Shown: positions 35,098 through 44,606 of the stretch, one piece after another
Layout of the letters: each line of letters begins with the position of its first letter
Position numbering within the stretch: position 1 is the first letter of the stretch
DNA from: Azospirillum sp. TSH100
Lineage (GTDB): Bacteria; Pseudomonadota; Alphaproteobacteria; Azospirillales; Azospirillaceae
Direction: 5' to 3'
Assembly (NCBI RefSeq): GCF_004923295.1
Contig: NZ_CP039636.1
Coordinates: 679,001-743,000, forward strand
DNA length: 64,000 bases
Program-made: the position numbers and the translations under genes
Notes under the pieces: generated by a model
Told to the model about the DNA's origin: nothing
Databases searched by the model: none
What the model saw: the letters and a program-made list of their open reading frames with translations, nothing else

Positions 35098-36141
35098 TCA
35101 GCCCTCCTGCAGGCGGTCGTAGACGGAATAGTCGAGTGCCAGCCCGGCGACGATGTCGAGATACAGCTTGATCAGGTTGGTGGTGTAGAAGGCAGGGCAG
35201 CCGGTGTAATAGCGCTCCCCCGGCTTGGCGAAGGTGACGATGGGATCGGCGTTCAGCCGGATCAGCCCGTTGGCGTCCAGAACGAAAGCCGTCTGGTCCT
35301 TGGGCAGGCGGTGCACGGCCAGCCCGTCGGGCGGCTCTATCCCGCTTTCCTCCATGTAATGGACCAGCATGCCCAGGCTGGCCATCGACAGCGGCACGAT
35401 CTGTTTCAGGCTGCGGTGGACAAGGTCGTCATAGAAGGCGGCGTCCCGTCCCGGTACCAGCAGCGGTGCGGCCTCCACCATCGCCCAGCAGATGTGGATG
35501 GCGGTGTGGCTGCCGGTCTTGGTGATCGACAGCATGTCATAGCCGGCCCGCTGGTACAGCGGCGAATGCTCCAGCACCGTGCGCAGGACGAAGGTTGCCG
35601 CCGCCTCCAGCGAGATGGCCCCGGAACCCTGGGAGCGGAAATATTCCTCCTCCTTCACCAAATCGACGGCCCATCCGGTGATCAACCCATCCAGCAGATG
35701 GCAGGTCGCGTCGCGCAGGACGGAGCAGAAGACGTCGGGCGCCGCTGCCGCCATGGCGTCACGATCCGCCGGGTCCAACCCGTGCGGCGAGCGCGGTCGG
35801 ATCGGCAGCATCGGCCTTCCGTCCGCATCGAAGGGCAGATTGCCGGCGATGTGGTCGCGCAGCCGGTTGAACAGCAGGGCGAGCAGGCTGTTGACTGCCA
35901 CCTTGTCGGCATCGTCCTGGGGGATCGGTGCCGCGCCCGCTGCTGCGCCCTCGGTCTTGCCGGCATGGAACGGGCATTGCCCGGCACCCTGGCGGAAGTC
36001 CTCGCTGAACAGGAAATTCGGGTCGGTCTGGATGCGTTGCAGGATGTGGGCGATCGACACCCGGCCCAGCCCGGCTTCGCCATGGGCGGTGTTGAAGGTC
36101 TGGGCGAAGTCGTTGGAACGGGCGGTCAGGGTGTCGGACAT
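35098..36141 (-). CDS. Unknown protein, tandem paralogue 1
   Basis: 347 aa, first gene of the pair. The same blocks as its neighbour: QCPFHAG near residue 52, GYDMLSITKTGSHTAIHICW, VEAAPLLVPG, YDDLVHRSLKQIVPL, SLGML, YYTGCPAFY. A short insertion rich in Ala/Gly (GKTEGAAAGAAPIPQ) follows the CPxHA motif and is absent from the other copy. Overall identity looks near half by eye, so the duplication is old and both copies are probably kept for separate or joint functions (for example a heterodimer). No domain is assigned. Confidence 0.7.
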   Translation of the reverse strand: MSDTLTARSNDFAQTFNTAHGEAGLGRVSIAHILQRIQTDPNFLFSEDFRQGAGQCPFHAGKTEGAAAGAAPIPQDDADKVAVNSLLALLFNRLRDHIAGNLPFDADGRPMLPIRPRSPHGLDPADRDAMAAAAPDVFCSVLRDATCHLLDGLITGWAVDLVKEEEYFRSQGSGAISLEAAATFVLRTVLEHSPLYQRAGYDMLSITKTGSHTAIHICWAMVEAAPLLVPGRDAAFYDDLVHRSLKQIVPLSMASLGMLVHYMEESGIEPPDGLAVHRLPKDQTAFVLDANGLIRLNADPIVTFAKPGERYYTGCPAFYTTNLIKLYLDIVAGLALDYSVYDRLQEG

Positions 36142-36250
36142 GCGGCGGCCTTCGGCGCGGATGTAGGGCGGACAGGCTACCCTAAAGGGAAAAGCCCGCC
36201 CCGCGCAACGGAGTGACGGTCCAGGGCACGATAATGTCCCGGCCGCTGCG

Positions 36251-37765
36251 TTATTTTGCCACGATCCTGCCGCCCACCGCCGGGGCCACCGTTTTCTTGG
36301 CCTCGACGTAGTTCATCACGATGGTCGCCAGCAACACCGCTCCCGATGCATCGACGATGACTTTGGAACGCGGGAAGGCGGCATAGCCGTCGCCGCCCTT
36401 CAGCATGTAATCGTTGGTGGCGACGCGGTAGGTCGCCTGCGGGTCGACCGGCTTGCCGCTGACCAGGATCGAGGTTACCCGCCGTCCTGCCGGCGCCTTC
36501 GGGTCGTAGGTCATGGTCAGGCCCGAGACCTGCGGGAAGCGGCCGGCCTTCTCCTCCACCTTGCTGACGCCATGTTCGAGGGTGGAGATCAGATCCTGTC
36601 CTGACATTTCCACCAGCACGCCGACATTGCCGAAGGGCAGTTCGGCGAAGATGTCCCTGCGGGTCAGGGTGGAGCCGGAGGGATGCAGCGCATCGGCGCG
36701 GATGCCGCCGCCGTTGGTGATTGCGACGTCGGCCTTCAGCGTTTCGCGCAGGGCATCGGCGATCAGGTTGCCCATGCTGGCCTCGCGGCTGCGCACCACG
36801 TCCTTGCGGCTGTCGAGTTCGGTCGTCGTGGTGCCGATCACCGCGGCAAGATCGCCGTCCAGGCGCTTGGTGTAACCTTCAACCACCATTTCGACCTCCG
36901 GGTCGGCGGGCACGCCGGCGGTGGTGACGAAACGCCATTCGGTCGGGACGGTGGTTGTGGTCAGGCCCTTGCCCGCATCTTTCGTCTCGACCGCCAGCTT
37001 TACGACGCCGAGATACTGCGCGTCGTGCCCGGCCTTCAGGATCAGGGTGGAACCCTCGTAGAAGCTGATCGGGTCATGGTCGTGGCCGCCCAGAATCAGG
37101 TCGATGCCCTTGACCTTGGACGCCAGTTCGCGGTCGTCCTCGATGGTCAGGTGGGTCAGCGCCACAACGACCGACGCCCCCTTCGCCCGCAACTCCTTCA
37201 CCGCTGCAGCAGCAGTCTCCAGCACGGGTGGGAAGCTGAGGCTCGGCCCGGCGCTCGACAGGCGTGCGGTGTCGGGGGTGATCAGGCCGAGGAAGCCGAC
37301 GGTGATGCCGTCGATCGTCCTGGTCCAACTCGGCACCGTGTTGGCGAAGGCGGAGCCGTCAGCCGACCGTACATTGGTGCCGATCCAGGGAAACTTCGAT
37401 TCGGCCATGCGCTGCTTCAGCAGGTCGGGGCCAAAGTCGAATTCATGATTGCCGAAGGTCACCGCATCGACGCCGATGGCGTTGAACAGCGTGATCATCT
37501 GTTCGCCCCGCGTCGTGCCGGACAGCAGCGACGGCGACAGGAAATCGCCGCCGACCGTGGTGATCGCATCGGGGGCGGCGGCGCGTTCCCGCTTCAGCAG
37601 GGTCATCAGTGGCCCGAACCCGCCCTGTCCCTTCACCGGCGTGATCTCGTACACGTCGTTGACGTGCAGGAAGGTCAGCGTGCCGGTCTGTGCCCAGGCG
37701 GGAAAAGCCAAGCCGACGATGGCGGCGAACAACGGTGCGGCAATGAGTTGGCGGCGGGACAGCAT
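36251..37765 (-). CDS. 5'-nucleotidase-type metallophosphoesterase, exported
   Basis: 504 aa from ATG 37765, with GGAGGT nine bases upstream. The signal peptide has SRRQL near the start (possible Tat signal) and ends AWA near residue 25. Metallophosphatase motifs: HVNDVYE, GGDFLSP, FGNHEFDFG, GGHDHDP. The C-terminal 5_nucleotid_C domain has TNGGGIRAD. These enzymes hydrolyse nucleotides (UshA/SoxB-like family) in the periplasm. It is divergent from the amidotransferase gene at 37941. Confidence 0.88.
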   Translation of the reverse strand: MLSRRQLIAAPLFAAIVGLAFPAWAQTGTLTFLHVNDVYEITPVKGQGGFGPLMTLLKRERAAAPDAITTVGGDFLSPSLLSGTTRGEQMITLFNAIGVDAVTFGNHEFDFGPDLLKQRMAESKFPWIGTNVRSADGSAFANTVPSWTRTIDGITVGFLGLITPDTARLSSAGPSLSFPPVLETAAAAVKELRAKGASVVVALTHLTIEDDRELASKVKGIDLILGGHDHDPISFYEGSTLILKAGHDAQYLGVVKLAVETKDAGKGLTTTTVPTEWRFVTTAGVPADPEVEMVVEGYTKRLDGDLAAVIGTTTTELDSRKDVVRSREASMGNLIADALRETLKADVAITNGGGIRADALHPSGSTLTRRDIFAELPFGNVGVLVEMSGQDLISTLEHGVSKVEEKAGRFPQVSGLTMTYDPKAPAGRRVTSILVSGKPVDPQATYRVATNDYMLKGGDGYAAFPRSKVIVDASGAVLLATIVMNYVEAKKTVAPAVGGRIVAK

Positions 37766-37940
37766 GCGGAAGGGACCTCCGGCAGGAAACGGCCTACAGT
37801 CTAGACCAGCTTTCCGCCGCCGCGCATAGCGGCTTTGCATAGCGGGGCATGCGGTCGGCAAAGCCTGTGCCTTGAACTCTGCCCGCAACGGTCTCACAAC
37901 TTGATGACAACCGTGCCAACGACGCGAGCCGAGCAGACCC

Positions 37941-38639
37941 ATGCGCATTCTGGTCGTTCAGAACAGCCGTACCGCTCCCATCGGTCTGGTGGGCGATGCG
38001 CTGACTGAAAATGGCGCCACCCTCCACACCATCGCCGCCAACGAGGGGGAGGCGATCCCCGACAAGGACGGCTTTGCCGGTCTGGTGGTGCTGGGCGGTC
38101 CGCAGGACGCCTGGGACGACGAGAAGGGGCCGCATTTCGGGCGGGTGATGGAGACGATCCGCGACTTCACCGACGCCGACCGGCCGGTGATGGGCATCTG
38201 CCTGGGCGCGCAGCTGGCGGCCCGCGCCTATGGCGCCAGGGTCTACCGCCACACCACGCCGGAACTGGGCATCCATCGCGTCAGCCTGACCGGCGGTGCG
38301 CAGGATGACCCGTTGCTGAGCGGCTTCGGTCCGGAGCTGACCCTCGCCCAATGGCATTACGACACTTTCGAATTTCCCGAAGGCGCCGTGCCGCTGGCCT
38401 ATAGCGAAGCCTGCGACCGTCAGGCATTCCGTCTCGGCCGCGCCACCTACGCCTTCCAGTTCCACCCCGAGGCCACCGGCGACATCCTGCGCGGCTGGGC
38501 GTCGCGCATCCGGGAGGAGGCACGGCAGAGCAATGCCGGGATGCTGCACGGTCTGGAGGATTCGATCGCCACCCACCTGCCGGTGGCGGAGCGCTTCACC
38601 CGCGCGATGACCCGGCGCTGGCTGGATCTGGCGCGCTGA
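37941..38639 (+). CDS. Class I glutamine amidotransferase-like protein
   Basis: 232 aa. The catalytic Cys is near residue 87 in MGICLGAQLAARAYG, and His175/Glu177 lie in FQFHPEAT, completing the triad. It is the stand-alone GMP-synthase-like (YfeJ/YnfD-type) amidotransferase with no synthetase domain. The substrate is unknown. Its last 44 bases overlap the end of the molybdenum-cofactor gene on the opposite strand. Confidence 0.85.
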   Translation: MRILVVQNSRTAPIGLVGDALTENGATLHTIAANEGEAIPDKDGFAGLVVLGGPQDAWDDEKGPHFGRVMETIRDFTDADRPVMGICLGAQLAARAYGARVYRHTTPELGIHRVSLTGGAQDDPLLSGFGPELTLAQWHYDTFEFPEGAVPLAYSEACDRQAFRLGRATYAFQFHPEATGDILRGWASRIREEARQSNAGMLHGLEDSIATHLPVAERFTRAMTRRWLDLAR

Positions 38640-40248
38640 CAGTTTCGGTGAAGCGGGCCAGCAGGTCGGGGGTGTCGACGTCGTAGAGGATGCCGGCGTC
38701 GTCCACCGGCACCTCGCACAGCCGGTCGGCATGCTGGCCGATCAGCCGCTTGGCACCAGCGTCGCCGCTCAGCGCCGCCATCTCGGTGAAGAAGGCGCGG
38801 TCCCACAGCACCGGATTGCCCTGCTTGCCATGGGTGGTCGGGATGCAGATGGCGCGGCCTTCCAGCGGGCTGTAGGCGGCGATCAGCCGGTCGATCACCG
38901 CGGACGCCACCCGCGGCATGTCGCCCAGGCACACCACCACCGCATCCGACTCGCTCGGCACTGCCGCCAGTCCGGCGCGCAGCGAACTGCTGAGCCCGTC
39001 GGCGAAGGCGGGGTTGTGGACGAAGGTCACCGGGCGGTTGGCCAGAGCCCGGGCCACGCTTTCCCCCTGATGGCCGGTGACGACGATGACATTGGCGGCT
39101 TGCGAGGCGAGCGCGGCATCGACCGCGCGAGCGACCAGTGGCGTGCCGTTGACCTCCGCCAGCAGCTTGTTGGTCGAGCCCATGCGACTGGACCGGCCGG
39201 CGGCCAGCACCAGGGCGGTGACACGCGGCGCCCGTGGCGCTTCCGTCGCTACACCGGCGCGTGGAAGCGGGCGGGTCGGGATTTCGGCCAGCAGCCCGCC
39301 GACACCCATCCGCATCACCTCGGCCCGACTTGGCGGAATCCCGGCGGCGATGCGCTGCAACACCCAGTCGAAGCCGTTCAGCTTGGGTGAACGCGCACAG
39401 CCCGGCAGCCCCAGCACTGGCTTGCCGTTACGCCTCGCCAGCAGCAGCAGGTTGCCAGGATCGACCGGCATGCCGAAATGCTCCACCACCCCGCCGGCCC
39501 GCTCGATTGCGGCGGGCAGCACGTCGCGGCGGTCGGTGATGGCCGACGCGCCGGCGATCAGCAGCAGGTCGGCTGACGGCACCCCGGCGATCTCTGCCGC
39601 AAGTGCCGCCACGGCATGGGCGCAGCGCGACTCGTGGATGAGGGTTCCGCCGAGCGCCTTGACCCGCTCCCGCGTCACGGCGACGGTCTTGTCGATTACG
39701 CTGTCCTTCACTCCGGGAAGGCTTGTCTGGATCAGTGCCACCGACAGCGGACGATAGGGCAGGACGGCCAGCGGCGGTGGTCCGTCGGTGGCGATCCGCT
39801 CCGCCTGCTCCACCGCGGCGGCGGGGGCGGCGAAGGGGATGATCTTAACCGTGGCCAGCATCTGACCGGGTTCGATCGGAGCGAAGTCGGGCAGGGTGGC
39901 GATGGTGACGCTCTCGTCGATCTCGTTGATGGCGTCGATGCGGGAGGGCGCGAGGCGCAGCAGGCCATGGGCTTCGGCGAACAGGTTGACGCGCCCGGTG
40001 AAGGCGGCGGCCACCTGGACGGCCCGACCTGCCACGGCGGCGGCGATGCGGGTGGCGGCGGCGTCCTCGGCGATGTCACTGTCAGACAGCTTGGCGGCGA
40101 TCACTTCGGCGATGCCTGCATCGCGCAGGGCTTTGATGTCATCGGCCGACAGCCGGCGGCCCTTCTTGAAGGCGATTGAACCCAGGCGCAGGGAATGAGC
40201 GAGGATTGCGCCCTCGGCATCGGACAGGGGAAGCGGGCCGAAGAACAT
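38596..40248 (-). CDS. Fused molybdopterin-binding / MobA-MocA-like nucleotidyltransferase
   Basis: 550 aa from ATG 40248, with GGAG five bases upstream. Residues about 1-340 are a MoeA/MoCF-type molybdopterin-binding region (LIAGASAITDRRDVLPAAI, VLGLPGCARSPKLNGFDWVLQRI, in segments). Residues about 345-540 are a nucleotidyltransferase whose LVLAAGRSSRMGSTNKLL reads LAAG rather than the LAGG of MobA. That points to MocA-type CTP transfer giving the cytosine dinucleotide cofactor used by the Cox/xanthine oxidase family. It closes the cox locus. Confidence 0.85.
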   Translation of the reverse strand: MFFGPLPLSDAEGAILAHSLRLGSIAFKKGRRLSADDIKALRDAGIAEVIAAKLSDSDIAEDAAATRIAAAVAGRAVQVAAAFTGRVNLFAEAHGLLRLAPSRIDAINEIDESVTIATLPDFAPIEPGQMLATVKIIPFAAPAAAVEQAERIATDGPPPLAVLPYRPLSVALIQTSLPGVKDSVIDKTVAVTRERVKALGGTLIHESRCAHAVAALAAEIAGVPSADLLLIAGASAITDRRDVLPAAIERAGGVVEHFGMPVDPGNLLLLARRNGKPVLGLPGCARSPKLNGFDWVLQRIAAGIPPSRAEVMRMGVGGLLAEIPTRPLPRAGVATEAPRAPRVTALVLAAGRSSRMGSTNKLLAEVNGTPLVARAVDAALASQAANVIVVTGHQGESVARALANRPVTFVHNPAFADGLSSSLRAGLAAVPSESDAVVVCLGDMPRVASAVIDRLIAAYSPLEGRAICIPTTHGKQGNPVLWDRAFFTEMAALSGDAGAKRLIGQHADRLCEVPVDDAGILYDVDTPDLLARFTETVSAPDPASAGSSRG

Positions 40249-40377
40249 GGGGGCTCCGGATGGGCACGGACGGTGTATGCCCACGGATATGGCAACCGGG
40301 CCGGAGCCGGGCAATGGGCGGAAGGTGTGGGGTGGGGGAGATCGACTGGCTGGCTCCCCCATCCTGATCCTCAACCC

Positions 40378-41090
<713 letters not shown>

Positions 41091-41094
<4 letters not shown>

Positions 41095-41420
41095 TCCACG
41101 GCCTCGACATAGACCTGCACCTGTCCGCCACAGGCCAGCCCGACTTCCCAGGCCATTTCATTGGTGATGCCGAAGGACAGCAGGCGCGGTTCGCCGTCCT
41201 CCATCGTCTTGGTGGCCTCATGCGCCACGGCGCCTTCGATGCAGCCGCCGGACACGGAGCCGGCCATGGAGCCACGGTCATCGACCGCCATCTGGCTACC
41301 GACCGGCCGCGGCGACGAGCCCCAGGTCGCCACAACGGTCGCCAGGGCCACCCTGCGGCCGGCGGACCGCCATGCGGCCGCCTGCTCCACGATGTTGTCC
41401 GCCATCAGGGTGTCGTTCAT
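41091..41420 (-). CDS. XdhC/CoxI-family protein, N-terminal half
   Basis: 109 aa, only the XdhC_CoxI domain: TWGSSPRPVGSQMAV, GSVSGGCIEGAV, FGITNEMAWEVGLACGG. It should pair with the next gene, which carries the Rossmann half. It overlaps coxE by four bases and the next gene by four, so this stretch is one coupled unit. Confidence 0.88.
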
Positions 41421-42634
41421 CCCGCCGCCTCCTTCAACCAGCGACGCAAGCCCGGGCTACGACGCGGACCATCGGCCGACAGGGCATCGGCCAGATCCGC
41501 GAGGCTGTTCAGGCTGTGGGCCGCAAGAAAATCGTCCACATGCGGCAGCAGCGCCCGGATGCCCGAGGATTTCGGCGCGAAGCCTTCCCAGCGCAACAAA
41601 GGATTCAGCCAGACGAGCCGCCTGCAGCTTTTGTGCAACCGTTCGGCCTCTGCCGCAAGCCCTTCCCCTGCATCCCTGTCAAGCCCGTCGGTAATGAGCA
41701 GCACCACGGCCCCCTGGCCCAGCACCCGGCGCGCCCAGGTCCGGTTGAATGCGTGGAGTGCGGTACCGATCCTTGTACCCCCAGACCAGTCGGCGACCGC
41801 CCCCGACACGGCGTCCAGCGCCACATCGACGTCCTTTTGCCGCAGGTGCCGCGTGATGTTGGTCAGCCGCGTGCCGAAGACGAAGCTGTGGACACGGTCA
41901 CGGTCGTTGGTCACCGCATGCATGAAATGCAGCAGCATCCGCGAATAGCGGGTCATCGAGCCGGAGATGTCGCACAGCACCACCAGCGGCGGCGGCCGGG
42001 TACGGCGGCACTTGCGGGCGAGGTCGGACAAATCGCCGCCGCTGCGCAGCATCCGGCGCAGGGTGGCCTGCGGATCGACGCGCGGACCCGCCGGGTCGGG
42101 CCGATGGCGCCGCGTGGTCACCTCCGCCAGCGGCAGGGCGAGACGGGCCAGCAGGCGCTTGGCCTGCGCCATCTCCTCCCCCGTCATCTTCTCGAAATCC
42201 TTGTCCTGAAGCCGTTCGGCGGCGGACACGGTGAAGGAGGCGTCGACCTCGATCTCGGTCTTTTCCGGCTCCTCCCGTTCGGCGCCGCTGCCGTGCAGGG
42301 CTTCGGCAAGGCGCTGTGCCATTTCCGGCTGGTCGGGCGGCGCCTCCGTCCGCACCTTAGGCAGCATCAGCGACATCATCTTCTTCAGGATGTCGGGATT
42401 GCGCCAGAAGACGTGGAAGGCCTGATCGAACAGCTCGCTCTGGTCGTGGCGGTTCACGAAGATGGCATGGAGCGCCCAATAGAAGTCGGTGCGGTTGGAC
42501 AGCCCGACCGCCTCCACCGCCTCCACCGCCTGCAAGACCTTGCCCGGCCCGACCGGCAGGCCGGCGGCACGCAGCGCGCGGGCGAAATGCATCAGGTTGA
42601 GGGTGAGGCGCCCGGCCGGCGCGTCGTCCGTCAT
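41417..42634 (-). CDS. coxE: CoxE-like VWA-domain protein
   Basis: 405 aa. The C-terminal half is a von Willebrand A domain with the metal site LCDISGSMTRYSRM; the N-terminal half (LMHFARALRAAGLPVGPGKV, in segments) is the usual CoxE helical region. CoxE works with the MoxR ATPase CoxD to put sulfur and copper, or an equivalent, into the active site of the hydroxylase. It starts seven bases after coxD. Confidence 0.87.
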   Translation of the reverse strand: MTDDAPAGRLTLNLMHFARALRAAGLPVGPGKVLQAVEAVEAVGLSNRTDFYWALHAIFVNRHDQSELFDQAFHVFWRNPDILKKMMSLMLPKVRTEAPPDQPEMAQRLAEALHGSGAEREEPEKTEIEVDASFTVSAAERLQDKDFEKMTGEEMAQAKRLLARLALPLAEVTTRRHRPDPAGPRVDPQATLRRMLRSGGDLSDLARKCRRTRPPPLVVLCDISGSMTRYSRMLLHFMHAVTNDRDRVHSFVFGTRLTNITRHLRQKDVDVALDAVSGAVADWSGGTRIGTALHAFNRTWARRVLGQGAVVLLITDGLDRDAGEGLAAEAERLHKSCRRLVWLNPLLRWEGFAPKSSGIRALLPHVDDFLAAHSLNSLADLADALSADGPRRSPGLRRWLKEAAG

Positions 42635-42641
42635 CGCGGCC

Positions 42642-43565
42642 TCACCGCGCGGTGGTGGCGGCCAGCTCGGTCTTGACCTGGGTCAGGATGCGCGCCGCCT
42701 CGCTGCCCTGGATGCGGGCGATGTCGTCCTGGTACTTCAGCAGCGTGCCCAACGTGTCGTTGATGACGGAGGGGGCCAGTTCCAGCTGGTTCAACTCCAC
42801 CAGGGCCTGGGCCCAGTCGAGTGTTTCAGCCACGCCCGGGGCCTTGTAGAGATCCATGCCGCGCAGGGTCTGGACGAATCCCACCACCTGGGCCGCCAGC
42901 CGGGCATCGGCCTGTGGCGCCTTGACCGTGACGATCTCGCGTTCCCGCGCGGCGCTGGGGTAATCGACCCAATGGTAGAAGCAGCGCCTTTTCAATGCGT
43001 CGTGAATCTCGCGCGTGCGGTTGGAGGTGAGGATGACGATGGGCGGCTCCGGCGCATGGACGGTGCCGAATTCGGGGATCGAGACCTGATAGTCGGACAG
43101 GATTTCCAGCAGATAGGCCTCGAACGGCTCGTCGGTACGGTCCAGCTCGTCGATCAGCAGCACCGGCGGGCCGGCCAGGTCCGGTTCCAGTGCCTGGAGC
43201 AGCGGGCGCTTGACCAGGAAGCGTTCGGAGAACAGGTCGGAGGCCAGAGACTCGCGATCCTGCCCGCCCGACGCCTCGGCCAGCCGGATTTCCATCATCT
43301 GGCGGGCGTAGTTCCACTCATAGACGGCGGACGAGGCGTCCAAACCCTCATAGCATTGCAGCCGCAACAGCTTGCGGCCGAGTGTTGCCGACAGGACCTT
43401 GGCGATCTCCGTCTTGCCGACGCCGGCCTCGCCTTCCAGGAACAGCGGGCGCTTCAGCTTCAACGCCAGGAACAGTGATGTCGCCAGCGAGCGGTCCGCG
43501 ACGTAGGAGCCGCGGGTGAGAAGCGCCAGCGTGTCGTCGACGGAGGCTGGGAGGGACGAGGTCAT
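42642..43565 (-). CDS. coxD: CoxD-like MoxR-family AAA ATPase
   Basis: 307 aa. Walker A GEAGVGKTE, Walker B LLIDELDRTDE and sensor 1 ILTSNRTREIHD are intact, with RRCFYHWVDYP as the MoxR signature. It is the chaperone-like ATPase partner of coxE. The palindromic repeat region at 43598-43770 separates it from coxM. Confidence 0.88.
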   Translation of the reverse strand: MTSSLPASVDDTLALLTRGSYVADRSLATSLFLALKLKRPLFLEGEAGVGKTEIAKVLSATLGRKLLRLQCYEGLDASSAVYEWNYARQMMEIRLAEASGGQDRESLASDLFSERFLVKRPLLQALEPDLAGPPVLLIDELDRTDEPFEAYLLEILSDYQVSIPEFGTVHAPEPPIVILTSNRTREIHDALKRRCFYHWVDYPSAAREREIVTVKAPQADARLAAQVVGFVQTLRGMDLYKAPGVAETLDWAQALVELNQLELAPSVINDTLGTLLKYQDDIARIQGSEAARILTQVKTELAATTAR

Positions 43566-43597
43566 CGAGAGCCTTTAGGAGCCAACCGGCAAATCCG

Positions 43598-43770
43598 CCT
43601 CTCCCCCCTGGGGAGAGGTCGGGCGGCGAAGCCGACCGGGTGAGGGGTGCTGACCCTCTCCCTCGGGGAGAGGGTGGCGCCGAAGGCGCCGGGTGAGGGA
43701 CTGTGCATTGCCAGGGAGAACCACACAATGCATCCCCCCTCACCCTAACCCTCTCCCCAGGGGGGAGAGG
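43598..43770. repeat. Cluster of short intergenic palindromes between coxM and coxD
   Basis: Four perfect hairpins: CCTCTCCCC/GGGGAGAGG (43598-43618), ACCCTCTCCC/GGGAGAGGGT (43653-43675), GGCGCC-GAA-GGCGCC (43676-43690) and CCTCTCCCC/GGGGAGAGG again (43750-43770). The first and last are inverted relative to their flanks, and (GGGTGAGGG) and its complement recur between them. This looks like a composite of REP-like mobile intergenic elements. It could also act as an attenuator within the cox operon. Confidence 0.8.
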
Positions 43771-43786
43771 GGATCTTTCTGACCAA

Positions 43787-44578
43787 TCAACCCGCCGCTT
43801 CCACCGCGCGCTTGGCCATCACGGTGACGAGGTGGGCGCGGTAGTCGGCGCTGGCGTGGATGTCGGCGTTCAGGCCGTCGGCCTCTACCGACAGGCCGTT
43901 CAGGGCGTCCGCCCGGAAGTCGGCGGCGAGCGCGGTCTCGAACGCCTCGGCGCGGAAGACCGAGCCGGCGGCACCGGTCACCGCCACCCGCACTTCGGCG
44001 CCGAACTTGGCGACGAAGACGCCGACGATGGCGTAGCGGCTGGCCGGGTTGCGGAACTTGGCGTAGGCCGCCTTATCGGGACGGGAGAAGCGCACCGACT
44101 TGACGATCTCGCCAAGCTCCAGCGCGGTTTCGAACATGCCGGTGAAGAAATCGTCCCCGGCGATGGTCCGGCGGTCGGTGGTTACCACCGATTTCAGCGC
44201 CACCACCGCCGACGGATAGTCGGCCGACGGGTCGGCGTTGGCGATGGAACCGCCCATCGTGCCCATGTTGCGGACCTGCCGGTCGCCGATGCCCTCGGCA
44301 AGGCCGGCCAGCGCCGGGATCACCCGTTTGACGAGGTCGGAATGCGCGACCTCCGCATGGCGGGTGAAGGCGCCGATCTCCAGCCCGCCATCAGCCTCGC
44401 GGATGCCCTTCAGCTCCGGAATGGCGCCGAGGTCGATCAGGTCGGTCGGCCGGGCGAGCCGCTGCTTCAGCGTCGGCAGCAGGGTCTGGCCGCCGCCCAG
44501 CAGCTTGGCGTCTTCCGCCTGGATGGCGGTTGCCGCGTCGGCAAGCGATGTCGGCCGTTGGTACGTGAACGCGTACAT
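43787..44578 (-). CDS. coxM: Molybdenum hydroxylase FAD-binding medium subunit (CoxM-like)
   Basis: 263 aa. The FAD loops are LLGGGQTLLPTLKQRLA and NMGTMGGSIANADPSADYP, followed by the CO_deh_flav_C domain (FRAEAFETAL...). It passes electrons from the iron-sulfur subunit to an external acceptor. It starts 28 bases after coxL ends. Confidence 0.9.
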   Translation of the reverse strand: MYAFTYQRPTSLADAATAIQAEDAKLLGGGQTLLPTLKQRLARPTDLIDLGAIPELKGIREADGGLEIGAFTRHAEVAHSDLVKRVIPALAGLAEGIGDRQVRNMGTMGGSIANADPSADYPSAVVALKSVVTTDRRTIAGDDFFTGMFETALELGEIVKSVRFSRPDKAAYAKFRNPASRYAIVGVFVAKFGAEVRVAVTGAAGSVFRAEAFETALAADFRADALNGLSVEADGLNADIHASADYRAHLVTVMAKRAVEAAG

Positions 44579-44606
44579 TCTCTAGCCTCCTTCTTCTTCG
44601 GCCGTC

